This document shows positions 22,180 through 32,600 of a stretch of 64,000 bases of DNA, piece by piece; the stretch's first letter is position 1; every line of letters begins with the position of its first letter. This DNA comes from Synchiropus splendidus (lineage: Eukaryota > Chordata > Actinopteri > Syngnathiformes > Callionymidae). Position numbers and translations under genes: made by a program. The stretch spans positions 868,001-932,000 of the forward strand of contig NW_026527054.1 in NCBI RefSeq assembly GCF_027744825.2. The letters are read 5' to 3'. The notes under the pieces are model-generated. The model was given only the letters and a program-made list of their open reading frames with translations. It was not told the DNA's origin and did no database searches.

Positions 22180-22831
22180 CGAAGAAATTAATTTCGATCC
22201 ACATTTGAAAACACCATTTTCATGTCTAGTGGTGGGACCATCAGGGTCAGGAAAGACCCATTTTGTAAACTTGACTTGAAAAAAATGTAATGGATGATGT
22301 CAATGTAAATATTGTACGGATTTATACTTCTTTTCAACCTTTGTACAGTGAATTGCAAAAGATGAATAAAAATATCAAATTCATTGAAGGTTTACCTGAA
22401 TCTTTTGAAAATGAAGATCTATTTCCTTCTGATAGAAAACATTTGATTATTCTTGACAATGTTATTTTTGAAACTTCTGAAAACCCTGAGGCATTTTTAC
22501 ACAGTAGAGACATCATAAAAATATGAGTGTTATAATGCTTACGCAAAACTTATTTCATCGTGGTAAATATAGTCGTACTATTAGTCTGAATATCAATTAC
22601 TTTGTATTGTTTAAGAATCCTCGCGCTAAAATGTAGATAAAAGTTGTTGCTCAACAGGTTTACCCGTCTCAAAGAGCTTTCTTTCTAGAAATCTTTGAAG
22701 ATGTTACAGCTGGCGCTCACGGGTACTTAATTGTTGATCTAACACCCTCATGTCCAGAACGCTACAGACTAAGGACTGGGATACTTCCTCATCAACGTCA
22801 CACTGTGTCCATACCAAAAACGTCTGCTTAA
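22180..22831 (+). pseudogene. Maverick packaging ATPase, second copy, broken
   Basis: The Walker A region (VVGPSGSGKTHF) is still readable near 22230-22265. About 30 bp are missing just after it, then the frame from 22290 to a stop at 22526 follows the first copy. The C-terminal part (HGYLIVDLTPSCPERYR) resumes near 22720. The initiating ATG is changed (ATCGAAGAAATT). Confidence 0.75.
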
Positions 22832-22834
22832 GTT

Positions 22835-23122
22835 ATGTCAGTGCGTATAAAAAGAAACGCGGGTTTACTTAAGGAACTATAGCATGCTCCTTCAAAGAAA
22901 CGTAAAGACATTTTGATGCATAGTTCTCGGGACTTTATTCAAGCTCTCGGTGAGATCGCCCTGAATGTTTTGAAGGGGACTGTACCATTGTCGCAGGCTC
23001 AGTTCAAAAAACTGAAAAAACAGAAGAAAAACATCAGACTCTTGGCTAATAAAAAAGTGTGCGTGAAGCGTGAAGGATTCTTAAAAAGCTGTTGCCGTTG
23101 CTATCGGCAGCTGTTCCAATAG
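22835..23122 (+). pseudogene. Small basic Maverick protein, second copy, broken
   Basis: Matches 19238-19564. An early stop replaces Tyr (KEL, stop, HAP), a few codons are lost nearby, and the hydrophobic tail is destroyed by a deletion and frameshift. Confidence 0.75.
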
Positions 23123-23148
23123 GACGACTTGTAAAGAAGTAAAACACG

Positions 23149-23918
23149 ATGAAGACTGTCCAGAAAATGTATCTCGTCTTTCCTCAGCAAATTATCCAGT
23201 TATGACGTCCAACCACCGACATCCGTGAAACTGCCAAAGATGAATTGAATGAGAAGATGAGGACCATTCGAAATGATTCTCAGTCTAACTCGTATGAGAA
23301 GATAAAAAAGTATAATGCTCGATTGCAGAGATATTTAACCTTTACTAAAGAGGATCAGAGAGACCAAAGGAGAGTAACTCTGACTTTACAATGAGATGGA
23401 GTCAGCGATCATCCCCACGACTCTGACAGTCGTGTCGAAAGTGTTCTAAAAACACCCACTGTAACAGATGACTTGGGTAAGGATATTCTAAATAGCCTTC
23501 CGTCAAAAGCTCGAAGAAATGCTGAATACATTATCCAGAGGATATCCAAAGACGGTGGTGGTTGGAATATGAATGGTGAATTTATGCATGAAGGAAGTGC
23601 TGTAAAAGGCTCTCATGTGATCGATATATTCAAGTACCTTTCCCTACCGTATAAGAAAACAAGTTCTTCGTTACCTGAGGGATGGTCCGAGTTTCTCGTC
23701 ACATTATTAAAGCTAAAATGCCTCTCACACTGCTGTCCAATCCTGAATCGAGGGCTCAATATCAGAGACTTAAATCGAATTCTATCTTACGAAAGAAAAG
23801 TATAGCTGAGAGCTGGTCTCCCGACCCAAAGGACCCTAAAGTGACACCTCAACGACGCTTGACGCGTGTAGTGACCAAAGGGAAGAAATTGTCTCTAACA
23901 CCTCGATGGGTTTCCTGA
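23149..23918 (+). pseudogene. Conserved Maverick protein of unknown function, second copy, broken
   Basis: Matches 19589-20206 and shows the true 3' part: a segment around SRAQYQRLKSNSI and a basic end containing RRLTRVVTKGKK, stopping at 23918. Stops near 23205 and 23395 and frame changes near 23470 and 23690 disable it. It ends about 110 bp before the convergent protease gene. Confidence 0.75.
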
Positions 23919-23963
23919 ATAATTGTCTTGTACACAGTTATTGTCTTTTCATCAAAGAAATGT

Positions 23964-23969
23964 TTTATT
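23964..23969 (-). terminator. Polyadenylation signal for minus-strand Maverick genes
   Basis: TTTATT on the plus strand reads AATAAA on the minus strand, about 60 bp downstream of the protease stop codon. Confidence 0.55.
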
Positions 23970-24026
23970 GAATTACTATGAGATTACAGATTTTTTTTTA
24001 AATACACACACGCACAATAAGATTAG

Positions 24027-24569
24027 TCACACGTTACAATAGTCTTTAAAATACAGAAGAGAACAGTTTTGTTGTTTCCATGGACAGTGTGCACATCTTT
24101 TTAGACATTGTTGATGTCCTTTCACAAAGTTGTATAGCATGAGGTCGTTTTTTAAGTTATCGTCACTGTATAGACTTAATACTTCTCCGATAGACAGCCC
24201 TCTAGCACGATGACAGAGGTAGAAGACGCAATGATGACCACATACAAACGATAGAGGGTGCTGTAGTTGACCATTGTTGTACTTGATGACCTCTGAATGT
24301 TTCTTGAGGAACTTTAAAATATTTTCAGGGTAATGTGCAAAGTAGGGCCCCATTCCAAACGAGTCAAAGAAAGTTGTTCTCCCGTCTTCTTTGAGAGTTA
24401 AAGCCAGCCAGTGCACTTCTGGTTTATGTGCCGGATGTGTGTTGACGATGAAATATGCAGGCAGTCTGAGGGGTTGTGTCAATTGAGGCAACTTATCCGA
24501 CGGCCACACACCGTAAAATGTGTCGCCCATGAGACCTCTCAGCAGCCTCTGTAACTGGAGACTATCCAT
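24027..24569 (-). CDS. Maverick adenovirus-type cysteine protease
   Basis: About 180 codons and open. In adenoviruses and Mavericks this protease matures virion proteins. The expected catalytic residues are in order: His in PEVHWLALTL, an acidic residue in TTFFDSFGMGP, and Cys in FVCGHHCVFYLCH. The length fits the family. The start ATG (24567-24569) overlaps the end of the capsid gene, as in copy 2. A Cys/His-rich tail (RCAHCPWKQQNC) may bind metal. It is the best preserved structural-side gene of copy 1. Confidence 0.8.
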   Translation of the reverse strand: MDSLQLQRLLRGLMGDTFYGVWPSDKLPQLTQPLRLPAYFIVNTHPAHKPEVHWLALTLKEDGRTTFFDSFGMGPYFAHYPENILKFLKKHSEVIKYNNGQLQHPLSFVCGHHCVFYLCHRARGLSIGEVLSLYSDDNLKNDLMLYNFVKGHQQCLKRCAHCPWKQQNCSLLYFKDYCNV

Positions 24570-25751
24570 AACTTTTATAATAATAGTCCACCAGCACTTG
24601 TCTTTTTGCATCAATCTCCAGAATGGAATCATAACAAGCGTACACAATCAGTGTTAGGGTGTTTGGTGAAGCAACTCTGAATCTCATCTCCAGTCTTAAA
24701 TTCCCTTTTGAGACAGCTGAGAGAGCGTCGTTGTCATCGGCTGGATTGAGATTAAATGCAAACAGCGAATATCCGCTGTTAAAACCTTCGCGGTCAATGC
24801 TTAGATACTTCAAATGTCTTCCTGTAGCTAGAATCATGTTATAAAACTCTTTGACCGCCATACCGTTGTTAAACTGAGGTTGAAAAGCTTTAGCGGGGAT
24901 CTGTCGACCGTCCTGACAGAGGGCTAGATATTCATGTTGAACGGGCAGAGATCTTTCCTACCGGAAAATGCCTCATGACGCACCATCCCTAAAACCACGG
25001 ATTTAGGTCTTGAACCCAGAAATAAACTCTCCTGGGTACATATTCTCGAGTTCTCTGGAATGGAGTATGTTTTTACGTTGACTCGTGAGAGGGGGTAGAG
25101 AGCATTTCCTTTTAACAAACCCGCTGCATGACGTATTCTCACAGCTGGCGAAACAGTGACTTTCTTCACAAACAGAGAGGTGCCAAGGATTTTCAGACGA
25201 AAGGTGGAGTTGCGAGGTCCGGTCAGGCAGAAGGCATCATTCGCCCTGGTGAGTTTAATTCTTAAATCGACCGAGTTTAATAACAGTCTCTCACAGAAAA
25301 ATATGTCGCTGTGCAGAGGACTGAGAAGATGTACTTCTCTGGACCTGCTCGTGAACTCAGCCCTGAAAAGCCTGAAAAGTTGAGAAGTGTTTCGATCATA
25401 GCTCTGTACGGGTGAGTGGAACTGGACTGCGAAATCATCCGATCCCCCAGAACCACATCGCACTGGTCAAAGATTGTGTTTAGAGGATAATTGATGAGAC
25501 CGACTGCTGCGTCGTTAGCCAGCGGTGTGCCATCGGCGTTAGTAATTCTTGCACACACGAGTAGAAGGGTGTCGTTTAGGTCTAGATACTTTTCGCCGTC
25601 TCCTGCTATAAAAAACTCAATCGCTGATCGCGGCTACTGGAGCAATTTCAGTGTAAATTTTGTCCTCGATGGAAAGCCGTGTCATCGGCGGCGTGAATAA
25701 ATCCAGTTCTGCCAATGTGCATTCAGCAGATTTCTGTGTAGGAGTGCCATG
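24566..25751 (-). pseudogene. Maverick major capsid protein, broken
   Basis: Matches the double-jelly-roll capsid family often annotated in animals as F54H12.2-like. Starting at ATGGCACTCC (minus, 25751), readable blocks include PLNTIFDQCDVVLGDR, STHPYRAMIETLLNFSG, STFRLKILGTSLFVKKV and, near the C-terminus, ILATGRHLKYLSIDREGFN with NLRLEMRFRV. The frame shifts near 25630, and about 80-90 bp are missing after LLNFSG compared with copy 2. Another shift occurs near 25280 and a stop lies near 24920. It ends by overlapping the protease start. Confidence 0.8.
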
Positions 25752-25770
25752 TTACTGTATATAAGGTTTT

Positions 25771-26208
25771 TTAAAGTATATCAGAGCTCCCTCTGGACTT
25801 CCTCTTGGCCCGTTTGCTTCTGTCAACTGACTTCTTTCTTTTTTTGTTCGTACGTTTATTAGAGCTCTGTGTTACATGTCGTCCTGGAGGGCGTCTCTTT
25901 GTTCTTCGTGATAAGACAGCTATACCTCCTGACCCTTCCTGTCTCTGTTGATCGCTCATTCCTCTCATGGTACAGGTGAACATATCTGTGGCTATGTTAC
26001 CCACTGCTGATTTGAGATGGGGTTTCGCTATGGCGATACCTCTTTTCAACAAAGGTGATATAAACCGAAACATTTTTGAGAAGAGGGAACCGATGCCTCG
26101 TCCGTACATAACCGGGGCACCGTCAAAACCGGGTAGCTCTCCGCCCACCTGTTTTTCATAATATTGTACAACTCTGTGCGGGTCGTCTCTTAAGCCTGCA
26201 TGAACCAT
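25771..26208 (-). CDS. Maverick pX-like basic core protein
   Basis: About 145 codons from ATGGTTCATGCAGGC. The N-terminus has YGRGIGSLFSKMFRFI and a hydrophobic stretch; the C-terminal half is extremely basic (RRTKRRPPGRHV, NKKRKKSVDRSKRAKRKSR). This matches the adenovirus pX-like DNA-condensing protein of these elements. The frame is open; an upstream in-frame ATG at 26235 is not conserved in copy 2, so the start at 26208 is preferred. Confidence 0.7.
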   Translation of the reverse strand: MVHAGLRDDPHRVVQYYEKQVGGELPGFDGAPVMYGRGIGSLFSKMFRFISPLLKRGIAIAKPHLKSAVGNIATDMFTCTMRGMSDQQRQEGSGGIAVLSRRTKRRPPGRHVTQSSNKRTNKKRKKSVDRSKRAKRKSRGSSDIL

Positions 26209-26310
26209 TGTGTTTGTTTTTGACTTGGTCTGCAAAGGCTGGTTATCCCTTTGGTGTTGTGGTGATCAATGAATTTCCAGACGTCGATGCAAGGGCTATA
26301 TAATATCCTC

Positions 26311-27170
26311 TCAAGTAACAGGTCTAAAGTGTAGAGTCAACACCACCTTTCCAAATGTAAAATTGACTGGTTTGTTAAGATCTGGTTTAATTTGTGTCTG
26401 AATATTTTCAATATGGTTCTTGGCAACCGGTAAATAGTAAGCAGGGTTAAAATGCTGTGTGATTATATCTGAGTAACTACCCTTGATTTCCACCGTTCTT
26501 AAAAGCGGTGCATATGCATCCTCTACAAGCTGCGGTCTTACAACGTCAGTAGAGATGGTAAAACCCCACTTTTAAATCAACAGGATGGGGCGCTCTGAAC
26601 TCGCAATAAATGATGCAATTAGCAGGATCTACACCTAACATGTAAGCCAAAGGCGAGTTAAAAAGCACTAGGTTCTGACTGTCTCCTTGAAGATCAATGT
26701 TTTGCCGTGCACGGTCAAACAGGAAGCGTATATTCTCATTGTTTTTTTTTTATAGTTTGCTCCATCTCGGTTGTAATCTGATTAAGTGAGCTGTAATATC
26801 CAACCGTCTTTTTTCCTCTGAGCTGAGGCGCTGGCGTCAGGATCCGGAGCCCAAAGTCTCGCCATGGCTCTATGAAATTCATCTTTATGAAGCCGCGACG
26901 TGTTACCATCTGAATCTGATCCTCTCGGAGCAGCCGTGTTGGTGTTGGAGTCAGCTCCTCTATGGTTTGGTTTCCAGTAAAATGACGACGTATCCTCTGG
27001 AATATTATGCCACGTGTGAGGGTATGTAATCTCCATCAACCTCCCATTTTCCGTTTAAATCGATATGTTGTGCTAAATGCGGAAAGTACCAATTGAGTTG
27101 TCTTTAAAAACTTTTGCACTGGCGTTTGATGGTAAAGTCACATAGAAGCCCCATTCTTTGAGCCCTACAT
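26311..27170 (-). pseudogene. Maverick penton-like minor capsid protein, broken
   Basis: Corresponds to 59064-59926 of copy 2. Recognisable blocks are VTLPSNASAKVFKDNSIGT, EITYPHTWHNIPED and, at the end, GSYSDIITQHFNPAYYLPVA with NKPVNFTFGKVV. A deletion and frameshift near 27070, stops near 26782 and 26700, and more shifts near 26560 break the frame. The penton assignment rests on position and resemblance to the jelly-roll minor capsid of Mavericks. Confidence 0.65.
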
Positions 27171-27204
27171 GATGATATGATGCCTGGTGTCAAGGAGGAT
27201 CGTC

Positions 27205-28823
27205 TTATATATATTTTACATCTGAAGCTTTTACCCAGCTGTTGAATTTTTCAGGCCAGTTCTTCCACTGGACAAAGACTTGTCTCTCTCCTTTAACGGC
27301 GCGTTCCTTGAGAATCTTTTCAACGTGAAATACGTTATCCTTTACGAGTTGTACTTTTTGTAATTCTTGATCATAAAATGACCCCTGGATGGGTTTGCCA
27401 TCGAAATCTTTCAATTTATACACAGGCGGGTTGCGATGAATGCATTCAGTTATTGTAAATATCTCATCTGTAAAACTCTGCTCGTACTTTTTGTCAAATA
27501 CACCTCGTAGTTTTGATATCCTAACATGATCGCCCTCCATAAATTTGGCTTCTGCCGACCTTTTGACGGTCTAATGTAAAGATTGTCAAACACCAATCTA
27601 AAGAAATTTCGACAGGAGGCAAAATTTATTTACTTACTTCCATCGGTGTCATTTTTATACGACTGTGATAGCTGTGATTATAACTCTTTACTAGATCCTG
27701 TAAAACCTCGATGTAACGTTTGTGTAATGTAATGTTTTTAGCTGTAAAATATCTCCACATCAGATTTTTAAGAGTGCGGTTAAATCTCTTTACCACAGGG
27801 GCCTTAACGTCACTCACTGTTGAAAAATTTCCATCAAAGCCCGGAAACTCTTCTTAAAAAAATTATTTACCGTCATCCGTCTGTAGCTTTGCAGGCGTCT
27901 CGCTCTCCTCCAGCACTGATTCGAACGCCTTCACTGTCTCAATCGCAGTCTTTCTTTTTAAAACGCGTACATAGGCCTTTTTTGAAAATACATCGATAAC
28001 GGTCAACAAGTAATTTTGATCGTCGTTATATCTAGCCAATGCCTGCATGTCTTCTGTTCATCACTTTTATGGACAGAATTTCTAGGCGTAGCCAGGGGTT
28101 GGAGGGGATCCGGTTCGGGAACCACAGAATTTCATCTCTGCTATTTGCGGACGATGTTGTTCTGCTGGCCTCATCGGACCGGGACCTTCAGCATGCACTG
28201 GGGGGGTTTGCAGCCGAGTGTGAAGCGGCCGGGATGAGGATCAGCACCTCCAAGTCTGAGGCCATGGTTCTCGACCGGAATAAGGTGGTTTGCATTCTCC
28301 GGGTCGGTGGAGAGTTCTTGCCCCAAGTGGTGGAATTTAAGTATCTCGGGGTCTTGTTCTCGAGTGAGGCAAAAGGGGAGCGTGAGATTGATAAACGGGT
28401 CGGTGCAGCGGCAGCAGTGATGCGGTCGCTGTATCGGACCGTCGTGGTGAAGAGGGAGCTGAGTCGCAAGAGGAAGCTCTCGATTTACCGATCGATCTAC
28501 GTTCCCACCCTCACCTATGGTCACGAGCTTTGGGTAATGACCGAAAGGATGAGATCGCGGATACAACCGGCTGAAATGAGTTTCCTCCACCCTTAGAGAT
28601 AGGGTGAGGAGTTCGGTCATCCGGGAGGAGCTCGGGGTGGAGCCGCTGCTCCTCCACATCGAGAGGAACCAGTTGAGGTGGCTCGGGCATCTGATCCTGG
28701 ACGCTTCCCTGGGGAGGTGTTCGGGGCATGTCCTACCGGGAGGCGAAGGCGATCCACCCCTCCATAGCTCCCGGGGTGAAGAGGATTGTAATAAACTCTT
28801 TTAATGATGTGTTTCACCGACAT
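27205..28823 (-). pseudogene. Maverick chromodomain integrase, interrupted by a LINE
   Basis: The N-terminus (MSVKHIIKRVYYNPLHPG) lies at 28823-28770. Foreign LINE sequence follows and about 155 bp of the gene are lost. The core resumes at 28054: LLTVIDVFSKKAYVRVL (first Asp), LQTDDGK (second Asp), then a deletion, and APVVKRFNRTL, where the third catalytic residue is Lys instead of Glu (Glu in copy 2). The C-terminus carries a chromodomain (VFHVEKILKERAVKG, VFVQWKNWPEKFNSWV), expected to target integration to chromatin. It stops at 27205. Frame breaks also occur near 27840 and 27580. Confidence 0.85.
28055..28737 (+). mobile_element. RTE/Rex-like LINE fragment (end of reverse transcriptase ORF)
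   Basis: Codes for the C-terminal reverse transcriptase region: ISSLLFADDVVLLASS (catalytic ADD box), AAGMRISTSKSEAMVL, FKYLGVLFSSEAKGERE and LSIYRSIYVPTLTYGHELWV, then after a frameshift near 28590 ELGVEPLLLHIERNQLRW. This pattern is typical of the abundant RTE/Rex-type LINEs of fish. It is 5'-truncated, as most LINE copies are, and runs opposite to the integrase it interrupts. No poly(A) or clear 3' end is visible; it stops at CATGTCCTACCGGG. Confidence 0.8.
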
Positions 28824-28971
28824 GTTAAACGAGAAATGAATGAGCTGAGATCCGAATATGCTTCTTAATGTTTTTTATTCAACAGGTTATGTCAGCATTC
28901 GAACGTAATGCTATACGAAGATATAAGATATAAAAAGATATTAAATATATATACATATATACACATAAAAA

Positions 28972-29180
<209 letters not shown>

Positions 29181-29258
<78 letters not shown>
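29181..29258. repeat. (TA)n microsatellite
   Basis: Pure TA run on the other side of the piggyBac fragment. Confidence 0.97.
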
Positions 29259-29264
<6 letters not shown>

Positions 29265-29269
29265 GGGTG

Positions 29270-29545
29270 ATATTTATACAGCTGTCCAAACCCCTCCCTT
29301 CGTTATTTTCCTTCCAGTTATAAAACAAGGTAGGATAGGGTTAATTATTCCCCTTCCTGTCATAAAACAAGCGGGGTGGTTACTATTTTAATTTCCTTTT
29401 GATATAAAAAAGGGAGAGGGGTATTATTTTAATTACTTTTTGATATAAAAAGAGGGAGGAGTTGTTATTTTAATTTCTTTTTTATATAAAAAAGGGGCGG
29501 GAGGGGTTTTATTACCTCCGGGGGACCATAAAGCAATACAGGTTT
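29270..29545 (+). repeat. Degenerate short tandem repeat
   Basis: Several loosely repeated units of about 50 bp containing TATTTTAATT, TTTTTGATATAAAAA and G-rich AGGGAGGGG blocks. No coding capacity. Confidence 0.6.
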
Positions 29546-29551
29546 GACATT

Positions 29552-30121
29552 TTGGTGTATGCTTCTACTCTCTCACACCCTTATTTTACAAACCCAGGTC
29601 GGTTTCATTTGCCATTAAAAGAAAAGTGGAAATGGAACTTCAAAGTCTCCACGACCGAACAGCATCCGATTCCAAGAATGGAGGATATGATGTCAAGCCT
29701 GGCAGGGGGACAGAAGTTCACAAAACTCAATATGAGCCATGCATATCAGCAAATAGTCCTTGAGGAGGAATCAAGGAAGTTTGTGAGTGTCAGCACTCAC
29801 AAAGGTCTTTTTACATATACACGTCTGCCTTTTGGAGTAAACTCCAGTCCTGCTATTTTCCAACGCACCATGGAGAATGTACTTCAAGGTATGGCAAATG
29901 TGGCAGTGTATTTAGAGGACATTATATTGAGAGGAAGAGATGACAGCATCTGCAAACACTCAACGAAGTGCTGCAGAGGTTGGAGGATAAAGGGCTGTGG
30001 TTGAAACGGAGCAAGTGTCAGTTCATGGAAAACAAAGTAACATTCTTGAGTAATCAAGTGGACAGGACAGGCCTGCATCCAATGTCAGCGAAGGTCAAAG
30101 CAGTCCAGGATGCTCTGGTAC
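29552..30121 (+). pseudogene. gypsy reverse transcriptase, split
   Basis: Motifs in order: HPIPRMEDMMSSLAGGQKFT, LNMSHAYQQIVLEEES, YTRLPFGVNSSPAIFQRTME and VAVYLEDIILRG. The catalytic YxDD box is YLED here, so the second metal-binding Asp is Glu. A frameshift lies near 29955, after which the thumb region (LKRSKCQFMENKVTFL) continues. The coding match ends near AVQDAL at 30118, where foreign DNA begins. Confidence 0.8.
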
Positions 30122-31205
30122 CATATCTGCCCCATTTTTCAATGTTCATCTTGTTCAATGCTCTCCACATAATGGACAGAATGTAACAGATGTTATTCTT
30201 GCATTTCACAAAACAGGTACTTGTTTTACTGTCAGATCTGGCATCTTTTCCGTTTCTTCACAATTGTATCCAATGCATCCATTGCAGATTGGTTGGGTGA
30301 TGTGAGCTTGACCTTTTCAATGACGGCAGTTGCTGGGCATCGAGGTGGCCTGGCTCGACTCTGCAGCTTGGGAGTGACAAGTGCTTTGCCAAGTTCTTCC
30401 AGGAAAAGCCGACGTCGGTTCCGTTTGAGCAAATATTGAGCAATGCAGAGGTCTGCCCTGCACCTTCAGAATTTCCTTGGGAAGTTCTGGCTTATTTTTT
30501 CTGACTGTTCCCGCTGTTCAGCTTTCTATTCTGCAGTTCATCTCCAAGGCGATAGGATGTAAATGTAAATGTGACGTCACGTGATTTTATGACATTGCAG
30601 CCCTTTATTCATCTCCAGCACCACACGCATCCCCTGATTCTTCTCGGCTGCTCCTCCAGGTAGCTTTCCACTGTATACGTGCATATTCCCGGCATAGCTA
30701 GATTTTGCTTCACAGGCCACCCATATTTTGATGCCATACTTGGCGGGCTTGTTAGGCATGTACTGTAAACCTTCTGGAGCTCATTTTTGGTGTGTTTGTC
30801 AAAGAGACTACATGAGAACACTGACAAGAACAAGGGAGAGAAAGTTTCCCCTCTACACACAGCTGGGTCTGAATGGCTATTCAGACAATCAAATCAATCA
30901 AAATACACATAGCTGGGCAGTCTAAATAGGTATATCAGAGAGACATGTTTATTTTGGGTCTGAACAGCCACTTACCCACATTAAAGAATCCGGGTCAAAA
31001 TGACCTGCAACATCATCTTTGTGTACCAACTCTGTACAGACACTTCACTTGACATCAAATTGTCCAGATTTTACACATCTGTTCATGACCCTTAATGAGG
31101 AAAAGTCACAAAATTTCATGAAGAAAAAGTCAGGATAACCACTACTTTTATGAACACAAAAACGGATATGGGTCAAATTGACCCTAAGCATAATACGAGG
31201 GTTAA
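30122..31205 (-). mobile_element. piggyBac (PGBD-type) element remnant inserted in the gypsy RT
   Basis: On the minus strand the 5' end is at a TTAA (31202-31205): TTAACCCTCGTATTATGC then GGGTCAATTTGACCC, a normal piggyBac terminus at its target site. Coding remnants follow: MPNKPAKYGIKIWVACEAKS and KNQGMRVVLEMNKGLQ (30759-30577, transposase core), then a C-terminal block RRRLFLEELGKALVTPKL with KKRKRCQ (30432-30232). The middle of the transposase, including part of the DDD catalytic core, is deleted. The far end lacks a TTAA, so it is truncated. Confidence 0.75.
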
Positions 31206-31780
31206 AGCTTTTCTAGGTTTGCTAAACTTTTATAACAAATTCTTGCCGAACTTGTCTTCTGTGCCGGCTCCATTACACAAGTTACTGAGGAAAGATGAGA
31301 AATGGAGGTGGGCGGTTGAGCAAGAAGAGGCTTTTAAGCAGGCAAAGAAGTTACTACAAAGCAGTCAAGTGTTGGTTCATTACGATGAACAAAAACAACT
31401 GGTACTGTCATGTGATACCTCACCTTATGGGGTGGGGGCAGTCTTGGCACACAGACTGGAAGGGGGAGCAGAAAACTCATGGGAGGCACAGCTTTTCCTT
31501 CATGAAACAGACTGAATAAGGGCTTATGGTCTGTGTACAAATCACAAATTTAAGTCCACACAAATATTTGTGAAAGTACTGCACCCCAAAAATAACTGCT
31601 AAGCCCTCTTTATCCAACTGCGAATAGTTTTTTTCTGCTGCTGTGAGTGTGTGTGACGCATGAGTTCTCAGAGGATCATGAGATGGGCTATTCTGTTAAG
31701 AGCATATGAATATGCCATGGTATACCGACGTGGACAGGACAATGCAAACGCAGATGCTCTCAGTAGACTTCCACTTCCAG
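31206..31780 (+). pseudogene. gypsy RNase H region with inverted segment
   Basis: Starts [18 protein letters not shown], then [18 protein letters not shown] and [17 protein letters not shown]. From 31482 to 31658 the coding sense is on the minus strand ([35 protein letters not shown]), and from 31660 it returns to plus (SSQRIMRWAILLRAYEYAM, ANADALSRLPLP). Confidence 0.85.
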
Positions 31781-32600
31781 AGAAACTTGGGCATCCAGAC
31801 TCAGAAGACCAGGTATTATTGGTAGAGCAGGATCAGAGTTCAGTGGTCAACTCGGAAGAGCTTTGTAGGTGGACCAGTAAAGACCCCGTACTCGCCCGAG
31901 AGAATAAATACATACTCAGAGGGTGGCCCTGTAACCTGGATGTTGCTTTCAGTCCATACACTATGAAGCAACAGGAGCTGAGTGTACAAGATGGGTGTGT
32001 ACTGTGGGTGTGCCGTGTGGTGATTCGGGAAAAAGGATGTGGTCTTACGTGGAAGCAGCATCAATTGCACCCTGAAATGAGTTAAATGAAGGGTTTGGCT
32101 CGTAGCTATATGTGGTGGCCTAATATAGACAGTGATATTGAAAGTTCGGTCAAATCGTGTTCCACTTGTCAGGAACACCAGAACGCTTCGGCCTGTGCAC
32201 CGCTACACCCGTGGGAGTGACCTGACCAACGGTGACGACGACTTTATGTTGATTATGCTGGGCCGTTCATGGGAAAGATGTTCTCGGTGGTGATTGATGC
32301 ACATTCAAAGTGGTTGGAGGTCTACCCTGTTTCGACAGTAGAGTTTTATTCAGTTATCGGATAACTTCATAGTCAACAACAGGACTGTCTCCTGCAGAAA
32401 TGTTGATGGGGAGGAAGTTGAGGTGCATGTTGGATCTGCTACACCCAAATTTGAAGAAGAAAGTGGAACTGAAACAGTCAAACCAGAAAGTTCAGCATGA
32501 TCAACATGCTCGGTTCAGAAGTTTTCAGAATAGGCGACCAGGCCCGGAAGAGCGCTCGAGGCCGAGGCGCTGGAAGGAGCGAATTCAATACGAATAATAA
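31781..32600 (+). pseudogene. gypsy integrase remnant
   Basis: A segment from about 31850 covers the zinc-binding region end (SYMWWPNIDSDIES, SCSTCQEHQNA) and the first part of the catalytic core (YVDYAGPFMGKMFSVVIDAH). Stops occur near 32083 and 32218. After a deletion near 32340 a tail (AEMLMGRKLRCMLDLLHPN) remains. Confidence 0.75.

Larger units (their letters stand above)
21421..23795 (+). repeat. Direct duplication within Maverick copy 1, second copy
   Basis: Second copy of 17858-20200 (polymerase C-terminus, ATPase, both small genes). It continues beyond the breakpoint of the first copy to the convergent centre of the element, so it is the copy in its native context. Confidence 0.9.
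16522..28925 (+). mobile_element. Maverick/Polinton (adintovirus-like) element, copy 1
   Basis: The gene set is diagnostic: protein-primed type B DNA polymerase, packaging ATPase, adenovirus-type protease, double-jelly-roll capsid, penton-like and pX-like proteins, and a chromodomain integrase. Replicative genes run on the plus strand and structural genes plus integrase on the minus strand, converging near 23.95 kb. The left half is duplicated internally. On the right, similarity to copy 2 runs to about 28925 and then stops in AT-rich microsatellite DNA. No terminal inverted repeats or target duplication were found, so both ends may be missing. Confidence 0.85.
29546..32600 (+). mobile_element. 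Ty3/gypsy retrotransposon internal region, broken
   Basis: Order of domains on the plus strand: reverse transcriptase (29552-30121), a piggyBac insertion (30122-31205), RNase H connection (31206-31480), an inverted RNase H segment (31482-31658), the RNase H end (31659-31780), the integrase zinc-binding and core region (31850-32340) and an integrase tail (32395-32520). No LTRs were recognised. The integrase core has lost its later catalytic residues by a deletion near 32340. Confidence 0.8.

Noticed and set aside
24659..24844. Plus-strand ORF opposite the capsid C-terminus
   Set aside because: It is a shadow frame; the minus-strand sequence matches the capsid family and is conserved in copy 2.
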